Assembly: GCA_016741945.1 (NCBI GenBank)
Contig: JACVCQ010000004.1
Location: forward strand, 1 to 21,590
Source: Chitinophagaceae bacterium
GTDB taxonomy: Bacteria; Bacteroidota; Bacteroidia; Chitinophagales; Chitinophagaceae
Reading direction: 5' to 3'
Length of the DNA stretch: 21,590 nt
Position numbers and translations under genes: made by a program. The notes below the pieces were generated by a model. The model was not told the DNA's origin. It saw only the letters and a program-made list of their open reading frames with translations, and ran no database searches. Of the stretch, positions 1-6,382 are shown one piece after another (the stretch's first letter is position 1; each line of letters begins with the position of its first letter).

Positions 1-622
1 GAAAAATTTTATTGATCTGTTTTGGTGAATAAAAAGGTGTTTCGGAAATGACATGCATCACTTTTGGCAAAATGGCATATACAAAAGCAACACCCAAACC
101 CCAGAAAGCGGTCTTTGCAAAATCACCACCACGTTCACCAGCTTTTAATACATCACCACAAGCTGTTCCTTCGGGATATGGTAAATTATCATGTTCATTT
201 ACAATTAAAGCCTTACGTAAAGGCACCATCAAAAGTGTTCCTAATAAACCTCCAACGATCGCGAGTATCAAAATGGTGAGATAATTAAAATACTCTGCAC
301 TGCTGGGTGATGAAAGAAATAAAAATCCGGGTAAAGTAAATGCAACACCCGCAGCAATACTCTCTCCTGCTGAACCTGTGGTTTGAATGATATTGTTCTC
401 AAGGATGGTCGTCTTTAAAAACTTTCTACCCAATGTAATAGCGATTACTGCAATGGGGATAGATGCAGATACGGTAAGACCGGCTTTTAAAGCCAGGTAT
501 ACGGTAGCAGCACCAAAGATGACACCAAAAAGACTCCCTACTAGAATCGATTTGACCGTGAGCTCTTTCATGTTTGTTTCAGGAGAAACAAAGGGTTTGA
601 ATGATTTTTGGGGTTGAGACAT
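1..622 (-). CDS. OPT-family oligopeptide transporter, N-terminal part (cut by window edge)
   Basis: The reverse strand reads openly from an ATG at 622-620 to the window edge, giving about 207 residues; the gene continues to the left. OPT proteins are multi-pass inner-membrane symporters that import small peptides or metal chelates. Visible family marks are a conserved segment at about residues 75-98 (ENNIIQTTGSAGES followed by IAAGVAFTLP) and the PYPEGTAC motif at about 149-156. Hydrophobic segments lie at about 24-46, 51-65, 85-103, 114-134 and 172-187. OPT proteins are usually over 600 residues, so roughly a third is present. The gene is divergent from a POT-family transporter across a 94-bp spacer, so the two may share regulation. 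The family call is firm; the substrate is unknown. Short plus-strand frames inside this gene are shadows. Confidence 0.88.
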   Translation of the reverse strand, partial: MSQPQKSFKPFVSPETNMKELTVKSILVGSLFGVIFGAATVYLALKAGLTVSASIPIAVIAITLGRKFLKTTILENNIIQTTGSAGESIAAGVAFTLPGFLFLSSPSSAEYFNYLTILILAIVGGLLGTLLMVPLRKALIVNEHDNLPYPEGTACGDVLKAGERGGDFAKTAFWGLGVAFVYAILPKVMHVISETPFYSPKQINKIF

Positions 623-654
623 GAGTTGGTTTTTAGATGAAGCAAGCAATTTTT

Positions 655-696
655 TCGGTAAACAGATGAATCTTTACCGATAGTTTCCGATACTTT
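655..696. promoter_or_regulatory. Inverted repeat plus tandem direct repeat in divergent transporter promoter region
   Basis: Between the divergent OPT and POT genes, TCGGTAAA (655-662) and TTTACCGA (673-680) form a perfect 8-bp inverted repeat with a 10-base spacer. It runs directly into two tandem 10-bp copies, CCGATAGTTT (677-686) and CCGATACTTT (687-696), which differ at one base. This arrangement could be a regulator-binding site controlling both genes. TACTTTTA at 691-698 resembles the Bacteroidota -7 element but has no good -33 partner. The repeats are seen directly; the regulatory role is inferred. Confidence 0.4.
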
Positions 697-716
697 TAAA
701 TTTCAAAATACGATTT

Positions 717-2147
717 ATGTCTGATATACAAAACGCTTCAAAGAAAGGGAGAATGCCCAAATCGGTCCCTTATATCATCGGTAATGAGGCAGCAGAACGT
801 TTTAGTTTTTATGGTATACGTTCCAACATGAGTACTTTTCTGGTGGCACAGTTCTTCAACCCGGCTGCAAACCCTGCTTTACAAAATATGGCAGAAGCTC
901 GTGCTAATGAACTCGTTCACCTCTTTGTTACTTTTGCATATTTCATGCCATTGGTTGGCGGCATTCTGGCTGATTGGTTTTTTGGTAAATACAAAGTCAT
1001 TCTTTATGTATCCATATTATATGCAATTGGCAATGTGGTATTAGCATTATCTACTGGTAATTTATCAATGTTTACTGTTGGACTTATCGTTATTGCCATT
1101 GCAGCAGGTGGTATCAAGTCTTGTGTGTCAGCAAATGTGGGTGACCAATTTGATACTTCGAACCAACATCTCATGTCAAAAGTGTATGGCTGGTTTTACT
1201 TTAGCATCAATACCGGTTCTGTTTTATCAACACTTCTAATACCGATTATTTACAATAAATATGGTCCACAACTCGCTTTTGGTATTCCGGGTGTTTTAAT
1301 GTGTTTGGCAACCATCATTTTCTGGTTAGGAAGAAAAAAATATGTCCGAGTACCACCAACAGGCATTAAAAAGGAAAATTTCATGGGCATTTCTGCTTAT
1401 GCCATCCAACAATTATTCAGGAAGAGAAACGGACAAAAAATTTGGGAAGCAGTAGGTAAAAAGTACTCTGCAGAAGCTATTGATGGTGTTCAGGCTGTTT
1501 ATCGCATCTTAATGGTATTTGCCTTCACCCCCATATTCTGGGCTTTATGGGACCAAAACCTGTCAGAATGGGTATTACAAGCTACAAAGCTTGACAGACA
1601 TTTATTTGGGTATGAATTATTACCGGAGCAAATCCAAACCTTCAATCCATTATTTCTTGTAAGCATGATTCCTGTTTGCACCTATGTGATATTTCCTTTG
1701 GTAGAAAAGATTGGGATTAAAGTAACCCCGTTAAGAAAGATTGGCGCTGGCTTATTTTTAACAGGTATCTCTTTTGTTATCATAGCCCTTATCCAAGAAG
1801 GAATTGATGCGGGAGGAAAGCCAACCGTTTGGTGGCAAGTACTAGCTTACTTTATTTTAGCGGTGGCTGAAATTTTGGTATCGATTACTTGCTTAGAATA
1901 TGCTTATACACAATCACCCAAATCTATGAAGAGTACCATGTCTGCTCTCTATTTATTGGGCATTTCTGCCGGAAACCTATTTGTTAGTCTGGTAAACGGC
2001 AGTATTGCAGATGGAGGTTTCTTTTCAAAGTTTACCGGAGCCAGCTATTTCTGGTTATTTATCGGTATCCTAGCTGCATTTTTCGTATTGTATTTATTGG
2101 TAGCAAAAAGGCTTCCTGAAAAAAGTTATGTAGAATCGGCTGAATAA
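717..2147 (+). CDS. POT-family (PTR2) proton-dependent oligopeptide transporter
   Basis: This 476-residue multi-pass membrane protein belongs to the POT/PTR branch of the major facilitator superfamily, which imports di- and tripeptides using the proton gradient. The ExxER signature lies at residues 24-28, within NEAAERFSFYG. A second family signature, FYFSINTGSVLS, lies near residues 161-172, and a conserved FWALWDQ segment lies near 280. Length and about 12 hydrophobic segments fit a full-length family member. The start ATG follows an AT-rich leader, and no earlier in-frame ATG is needed. Downstream a strong hairpin terminator ends the transcript, so the gene is probably transcribed alone. 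Its divergent neighbour is an OPT-type peptide transporter, which suggests a locus for peptide uptake. The exact substrate is not determinable. Confidence 0.9.
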   Translation: MSDIQNASKKGRMPKSVPYIIGNEAAERFSFYGIRSNMSTFLVAQFFNPAANPALQNMAEARANELVHLFVTFAYFMPLVGGILADWFFGKYKVILYVSILYAIGNVVLALSTGNLSMFTVGLIVIAIAAGGIKSCVSANVGDQFDTSNQHLMSKVYGWFYFSINTGSVLSTLLIPIIYNKYGPQLAFGIPGVLMCLATIIFWLGRKKYVRVPPTGIKKENFMGISAYAIQQLFRKRNGQKIWEAVGKKYSAEAIDGVQAVYRILMVFAFTPIFWALWDQNLSEWVLQATKLDRHLFGYELLPEQIQTFNPLFLVSMIPVCTYVIFPLVEKIGIKVTPLRKIGAGLFLTGISFVIIALIQEGIDAGGKPTVWWQVLAYFILAVAEILVSITCLEYAYTQSPKSMKSTMSALYLLGISAGNLFVSLVNGSIADGGFFSKFTGASYFWLFIGILAAFFVLYLLVAKRLPEKSYVESAE

Positions 2148-2173
2148 AAGATTCAACAACTTGTATACATCGT

Positions 2174-2204
2174 GAAAAAGAGCAGCCCTTGGTTGCTCTT
2201 TTTC
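2174..2204 (+). terminator. Rho-independent terminator after the POT transporter gene
   Basis: GAAAAAGAGCA (2174-2184) pairs perfectly with TGCTCTTTTTC (2194-2204). The inner bases GCC and GGT extend the stem, leaving only a CTT loop. The descending arm carries five T residues. It lies 27 bases after the transporter stop codon and upstream of the purD start, so it ends the transporter transcript. It also argues against a purD start at the GTG at 2172, which would place this hairpin inside the coding region. Confidence 0.85.
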
Positions 2205-2225
2205 GTTATAGGCAACTTACTTTCG
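2193..2225 (+). promoter_or_regulatory. Possible purD promoter (Bacteroidota type)
   Basis: TTG at 2193-2195 and TACTTTCG at 2218-2225 resemble the Bacteroidota -33 and -7 elements (TTTG and TAnnTTTG), with one mismatch in the -7 box and a spacer of 22 bases. The -7 box ends 18 bases before the purD ATG. The upstream element overlaps the terminator arm. This is a weak match only. Confidence 0.3.
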
Positions 2226-2243
2226 CCACTTGAAGCAATCATT

Positions 2244-3533
2244 ATGAATATTTTACTCTTAGGAGCCGGTGGAAGAGAGCACGCACTGGCATGGAAAATG
2301 TCGCAGAGCCATCATTGTGATGCACTTTTTATTGCTCCGGGTAATGCCGGCACATCACAGTTCGGTACCAATCTATCGATTTCTGTTACTGATTTTGAAG
2401 CCATCAAACAAGCCTGTATTGAATATAAAATTGATATGCTGGTGGTGGGACCGGAAGAACCTTTAGTAAAAGGCGTGTATGATTTTTTTGAAAAAGATCC
2501 TGCATTACAAAGAATCGTAGTAGTAGGCCCTTCTGCAAAAGCCGCACAATTAGAAGGCAGTAAAGCATTCAGTAAAAAATTCATGCAGCGACATCAAATA
2601 CCAACAGCAGGATATGCTGAGTTCACTGCGGAAAATTTCGAAGAAGGGAAAAAATATATCGCAGCACATAGTTTGCCTGTTGTATTAAAAGCAGATGGAC
2701 TCGCAGCTGGTAAAGGTGTTGTGATTGCCGGCACTTATGAAGAGGCATTGAAAACATTTGAAGAAATGATTCTTCATAAGCAATTCGGCGATGCCAGTAG
2801 TAAAGTGGTGATTGAAGAATTCTTAAAAGGTATTGAAGTAAGTGTGTTTGTTTTAACCAATGGATCGGACTACCAAATCATTGGTCACGCAAAAGATTAT
2901 AAAAGAATTGGCGAAGGTGATACCGGCTTAAACACAGGTGGCATGGGCTGTGTAAGTCCTGTACCTTTTATGGATGACGTATTTATGCGTAAAGTAGAAG
3001 AACGCATTATAGCACCAACAGTAAAAGGATTAGAACAAGAAGAACTCATCTATCGTGGTTTTATTTTCTTTGGACTGATGAATGTAAATGGTGAACCTTT
3101 TGTGATTGAATACAATTGCAGAATGGGTGATCCGGAAACAGAAGTCGTTATGCCACGTTTACAAACTGATCTGGTTGCTTTATTTGCTGCAATGGATAAC
3201 GGTACACTAGCAGATGCGAACATTGCTTATGATGAAAGATATTGTGCAACAGTGATGGCAGTAAGTGGTGGTTATCCGGGCGATTATGAAAAAAATAAAA
3301 TCATTCATGGATTGGAAAGCGCTACATTATCGAAAGATGTAATCGTTTTTCATGCAGGTACAAAACAAAACGACAGCAATAACTTAACAAATGGTGGTAG
3401 GGTTTTAGCAGTAACTGCGTACGGAAATAATATTACAGATGCTGTCAACAAATCAAAAAATAAATTGAAAGAAATATCGTTTGATGGGATGTATTTTCGG
3501 AGGGATATTGGGTTTGAGTTTGATGAAAAGTGA
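2244..3533 (+). CDS. purD: Phosphoribosylamine-glycine ligase (GAR synthetase)
   Basis: PurD joins glycine to 5-phosphoribosylamine using ATP, the second step of purine synthesis, in the cytoplasm. The product is 429 residues, normal for the family. The N-terminal domain opens with MNILLLGAGGREHA. The ATP-grasp part contains KADGLAAGKGV, the GLNTGGMGCVSPVP segment, and the metal- and ATP-binding YNCRMGDPETE segment. I chose the ATG at 2244 because the conserved family start begins there. The open frame extends back to a GTG at 2172, but that extension would run through a terminator hairpin. The stop codon sits at the edge of an A/G-rich repeat that separates purD from mreB. No other purine gene is adjacent. 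Confidence 0.96.
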   Translation: MNILLLGAGGREHALAWKMSQSHHCDALFIAPGNAGTSQFGTNLSISVTDFEAIKQACIEYKIDMLVVGPEEPLVKGVYDFFEKDPALQRIVVVGPSAKAAQLEGSKAFSKKFMQRHQIPTAGYAEFTAENFEEGKKYIAAHSLPVVLKADGLAAGKGVVIAGTYEEALKTFEEMILHKQFGDASSKVVIEEFLKGIEVSVFVLTNGSDYQIIGHAKDYKRIGEGDTGLNTGGMGCVSPVPFMDDVFMRKVEERIIAPTVKGLEQEELIYRGFIFFGLMNVNGEPFVIEYNCRMGDPETEVVMPRLQTDLVALFAAMDNGTLADANIAYDERYCATVMAVSGGYPGDYEKNKIIHGLESATLSKDVIVFHAGTKQNDSNNLTNGGRVLAVTAYGNNITDAVNKSKNKLKEISFDGMYFRRDIGFEFDEK

Positions 3534-3620
3534 AAAGGCAAAAGTGAAAAGTAAAAGTTTATACATTAGCTGATAAAACATCAAAAAAATTGTTTCACTT
3601 TTCACCTTTCACCTTTCACC
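3531..3620. repeat. GTGAAAAG-type repeat forming an imperfect hairpin before mreB
   Basis: Just after, and overlapping, the purD stop, the sequence carries GTGAAAAG-like units (3531-3560). A matching reverse-complement block of TTTCACTTTTCACC and two further CTTTCACC units lies at 3594-3620. The two blocks can pair imperfectly across a spacer of about 34 bases. The units closely resemble the repeat between mreD and mrdA. It may act as a terminator or mRNA-end structure for purD. The repeat is seen directly; the role is inferred. Confidence 0.6.
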
Positions 3621-3651
3621 TCTAAGCTCAGGAAAAATCAGTATTTTAGGC

Positions 3652-3683
3652 TTTGTTATTTCAAGTAATTTCAACCACCTTTG
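3652..3683 (+). promoter_or_regulatory. Promoter of the mre cluster (Bacteroidota type)
   Basis: TTTG at 3652-3655 and CACCTTTG at 3676-3683 are separated by exactly 20 bases. This matches the Bacteroidota primary-sigma consensus (TTTG, 19-21 bases, TAnnTTTG) with one substitution in the -7 box. It leaves a leader of about 30 bases before mreB. It is the best promoter match in the window. Confidence 0.6.
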
Positions 3684-3720
3684 CAATCATTGACGAACAA
3701 ATAAGAACTTTTTCTATACA

Positions 3721-4746
3721 ATGGGATTATTCAATTTTTTTACGCAGGAAATAGCCATGGATCTGGGTACGGCCAATACCCTTATTATCCATAATGATGA
3801 AGTAGTGGTAAATGAGCCATCGATCGTGGCCCTGAACCGTAATAATATGAAGGAAGTACTTGCTGTAGGCAAGAAAGCCCTTATGATGCATGAAAAAACC
3901 CATGAAAGTATTCGTACGGTTCGTCCGCTGAAAGACGGTGTTATTGCCGATTTTAACGCTGCGGAGCTGATGATCAGGGAGTTGATCAAGATGATTTACC
4001 CTAAAAAACCCCTATTCCCACCTAGTTGGAGAATGGTGATCTGTATCCCTTCATCCATAACGGAGGTTGAAAAACGTGCTGTTCGTGATAGTGCCGAGCA
4101 AGCGGGAGCCAAAGAAGTATACATGATCCATGAACCTATGGCTGCGGCGTTGGGTATTGGTATTGATGTAGAAGAGCCGGTAGGAAATATGATCATTGAT
4201 ATTGGAGGGGGCACTACCGGTATTACCGTGATTGCCCTTGCAGGTATTGTATGCGATCAGAGTATCCGTGTAGCTGGTGATGAGTTTACTGCTGATATCA
4301 TGGAGGCACTACGTCGATACCATAGCTTATTGATCGGTGAGCGTACGGCTGAACAGATCAAAATCAATGTAGGTGCTGCTATGAAAGACCTGGATAATCC
4401 ACCAGATGATATGCCCGTAAATGGCCGCGACCTGGTAACAGGTATTCCTAAACAAATCATGGTAAGTTATCAAGAAATTGCTGAAGCTTTGGATAAAAGC
4501 ATCTTTAAAATAGAGGAGGCCATTTTAAAAGCATTGGAGACCACACCTCCTGAGCTGGCTGCCGATATTTACCGTAGAGGTTTGTACCTCACTGGTGGTG
4601 GCGCTTTGTTACGTGGATTAGATAAGCGTTTAAGTGCCAAAATCAAATTACCTGTACATGTTGCAGATGATCCTTTGAAGAGCGTAGTACGCGGTACCGG
4701 GCTGGCATTGAAAAACTATCAACGTTTTCCATTCATTATGAGATAA
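3721..4746 (+). CDS. mreB: Rod shape-determining actin homologue MreB
   Basis: MreB forms membrane-associated filaments that orient lateral wall synthesis. The 341-residue product has the actin-fold nucleotide-binding motifs: phosphate-1 loop MDLGTANT (13-20), EPMAAALG (138-145), phosphate-2 loop DIGGGTT (160-166), and the adenosine-site segment TGGGALLRG (291-299). The amphipathic start MGLFNFFTQE fits the membrane-binding tip. The gene is first in mreBCD-mrdA-rodA and has its own promoter just upstream. One oddity is that the residue after GGGTT is glycine (167), where many MreB proteins have an acidic residue. The call is firm; base use is slightly richer in GC than in the neighbouring genes. 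Confidence 0.97.
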   Translation: MGLFNFFTQEIAMDLGTANTLIIHNDEVVVNEPSIVALNRNNMKEVLAVGKKALMMHEKTHESIRTVRPLKDGVIADFNAAELMIRELIKMIYPKKPLFPPSWRMVICIPSSITEVEKRAVRDSAEQAGAKEVYMIHEPMAAALGIGIDVEEPVGNMIIDIGGGTTGITVIALAGIVCDQSIRVAGDEFTADIMEALRRYHSLLIGERTAEQIKINVGAAMKDLDNPPDDMPVNGRDLVTGIPKQIMVSYQEIAEALDKSIFKIEEAILKALETTPPELAADIYRRGLYLTGGGALLRGLDKRLSAKIKLPVHVADDPLKSVVRGTGLALKNYQRFPFIMR

Positions 4747-4773
4747 GACCGAATCTGGTGAACATAACCAATC

Positions 4774-4796
4774 ATTTTGAATGTCCTAATCAAAAT
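4774..4796. repeat. Small inverted repeat before the mreC start
   Basis: ATTTTGA (4774-4780) and TCAAAAT (4790-4796) are perfect inverted repeats with a 9-base loop. The second arm ends five bases before the TTG start of mreC. In mRNA the hairpin would sit next to the start codon and could tune mreC translation. It is short and AT-rich, so it may be chance. Confidence 0.3.
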
Positions 4797-4801
4797 TTGC
4801 G

Positions 4802-5653
4802 TTGAAGAATATATTTCTGTTCATACGACGTTATTTTACTTTCCTGAGCTTTTTACTGCTTCAGGTTTTTGCCATCATTTTACTAACCCGTTCGAGTAAA
4901 TCGCATGAGGCATTCTTTTCTGATGCAACCAGTGAATTGACCGGAAAACTGAATGAGCAATATAGCAATCTTCGGAACTATTTTAGTTTGGCAGAAACCA
5001 ATCGCCAATTAGCAGAAGAAAATAACCGACTAAGAAATCTTTTAACCAGTAATCATATTGCGCCGGATAGTAGTTCAGTCAACTATACAGATACTACATA
5101 CCGTGATTCAACCGGTCGTTATCGTAAGTTCACTTGGCTTCCTGCCAAAGTAATTGGGAATACCGTCACCCTCCAAACGAACTTCCTAACCCTGGAAAGA
5201 GGTACTAATCAAGGCGTGAAAAAAGGAATGGCCGTTATTGGTCCACAAGGAATAGTTGGAGTGGTTGTGGAAACCAGTGCCAATATCAGCAAAGTCATGA
5301 GTTTACTCCATCGTAATAGCCGTGTGAGTGCTATGCTCAAAAAAGACAATAATGCGGGTAGTATTGAATGGGATGGAAGCAACCCTTCCATCCTGACCCT
5401 TCGGAATGTTTCCAAAAGCGCTAAAGTCGTAAAGGGTGATACAGTGGTTACCAGTAATTATTCTGCAAATTTCCCATCTAACCTGATGGTAGGAACGGTT
5501 GCCTCGACCGTAGAAGACCAATCCAGCAATTTTTATACTTTAAAAATTAAAACCGCCACCAATTTTTTCAGCATACAATATGTTTATCTGGTAGAAAACG
5601 TACGCTTTACTGAACAGGTACAACTTGAAAATACCCCATTGACCAACCAATGA
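4802..5653 (+). CDS. mreC: Rod shape-determining protein MreC (TTG start)
   Basis: MreC is a bitopic membrane protein whose periplasmic part activates PBP2 in the elongasome. The product is 283 residues: a short basic cytoplasmic start, a membrane segment at about 12-28, a coiled coil at about 43-83 (heptads around QLAEENNRLRNLL), and a beta-rich domain with the conserved GPQGIVGVVVETSANISKVMSLL region in its middle. The start must be TTG at 4802, because an in-frame TAA lies at 4787 and no ATG follows in the N-terminal region. The reading MKNIFLFIRRYF matches the usual family start. Its stop overlaps the mreD start by four bases (ATGA), so the two are probably translationally coupled. Confidence 0.92.
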   Translation: MKNIFLFIRRYFTFLSFLLLQVFAIILLTRSSKSHEAFFSDATSELTGKLNEQYSNLRNYFSLAETNRQLAEENNRLRNLLTSNHIAPDSSSVNYTDTTYRDSTGRYRKFTWLPAKVIGNTVTLQTNFLTLERGTNQGVKKGMAVIGPQGIVGVVVETSANISKVMSLLHRNSRVSAMLKKDNNAGSIEWDGSNPSILTLRNVSKSAKVVKGDTVVTSNYSANFPSNLMVGTVASTVEDQSSNFYTLKIKTATNFFSIQYVYLVENVRFTEQVQLENTPLTNQ

Positions 5654-6183
5654 GTAGTCTTGTAAAAAATATCGTCCGATTTATTCTGTTCATCTTTTTA
5701 CAGGTGTTCATCCTCCATGAGGTTCCACCCCTGCATCGATTTATTGTTCCCTATGTTTACTTCCTATATATACTCTGGTTGCCTTTTAACATGAACCGAG
5801 TATTATTAATGGTCATTGCATTTATTTTCGGTATCACACTCGATTCTTTTACCGGCACCTTGGGTTTGCATGCTGCACCATGTGTACTGATTGCATTCAT
5901 TCGCCCATTTATTTTGAGCATACTGCTACCCCAAGAAACCATTGAACAGAGCTACAGCGAGCCTGGCAGTAAGAGTATGGGTTGGGCACCTTATAGCCTC
6001 TATGTAGGTTTACTTACTTTCATACATCATTTTTATCTCGTATTAATAGAATGGCTCCAATTCGGAGACTTCCTCTATTTCCTTGGAAAAGTACTGGGTA
6101 CCACTGCTATTAGTTTACTGATGATCTTCCTTGCAGAGCTGTTGTTCCTACGCAAGGGTAAGTATAGAACGAATGCCGCTTAG
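5650..6183 (+). CDS. mreD: Rod shape-determining membrane protein MreD
   Basis: MreD is a small polytopic inner-membrane component of the elongasome that works with MreC. The product is 177 residues with about five hydrophobic segments: roughly 8-25, 33-48, 52-70, 77-97 and 117-165 (the last probably two helices). MreD is poorly conserved, so the call leans on position directly after mreC, on the ATGA overlap with it, and on the size and topology. Segments such as PFNMNRVLLMVIAFIFG followed by LDSFTGTLGLHA are typical of Bacteroidota MreD. The stop is followed within four bases by a tandem-repeat hairpin, which may end or reduce the upstream transcript before mrdA. Confidence 0.88.
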   Translation: MSSLVKNIVRFILFIFLQVFILHEVPPLHRFIVPYVYFLYILWLPFNMNRVLLMVIAFIFGITLDSFTGTLGLHAAPCVLIAFIRPFILSILLPQETIEQSYSEPGSKSMGWAPYSLYVGLLTFIHHFYLVLIEWLQFGDFLYFLGKVLGTTAISLLMIFLAELLFLRKGKYRTNAA

Positions 6184-6185
6184 AG

Positions 6186-6279
6186 GTGAAAAGTGAAAGG
6201 TGAAAAGTGAAAGGTGAAAAGTGAAAGGTGAAAAGTCAAAGGGCAAAATTTTCACTTTTGACTTTTCACCTTTCACCTC
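6186..6279. repeat. 14-bp tandem repeat and 20-bp hairpin between mreD and mrdA
   Basis: GTGAAAAGTGAAAG occurs in tandem at 6186-6199, 6200-6213 and 6214-6227, with a fourth copy differing at one base at 6228-6241. The segment 6221-6240 pairs perfectly with 6257-6276 (20 bp). AAAA/TTTT at 6245-6252 continues the stem inside a small internal loop. The array begins four bases after the mreD stop. It is related to the repeat at 3531-3620. Apparent open frames across it are low-complexity artefacts. Confidence 0.9.
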
Positions 6280-6296
6280 TGACTTTGACTTCTTCA

Positions 6297-6304
6297 CACT
6301 TTTG
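6297..6304 (+). promoter_or_regulatory. Possible -7 promoter element for mrdA
   Basis: CACTTTTG at 6297-6304 differs from the Bacteroidota -7 consensus TAnnTTTG at one fixed position. No good TTTG lies 19-21 bases upstream. If real, it would give mrdA-rodA a separate promoter downstream of the hairpin, with a leader of about 70 bases. Confidence 0.28.
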
Positions 6305-6382
6305 CAAAATTTTTTTCGTTTGATCCATAACAATGCATCAAATTTGTAATACACTTCACTTTTAAGTTTAGTCCCAAGATTT

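Noticed and set aside
48..617. Three plus-strand open frames at the left edge
   Set aside because: They are shadows of the minus-strand OPT transporter gene, which has strong family motifs.
2172..2243. N-terminal extension of purD from a GTG at 2172
   Set aside because: The extension would be translated through a strong terminator hairpin and precedes the conserved family start MNILLLGAGG.
6186..6241. Tandem array considered as a CRISPR array
   Set aside because: The units are 14 bp and directly adjacent with no spacers, and no cas gene is present.
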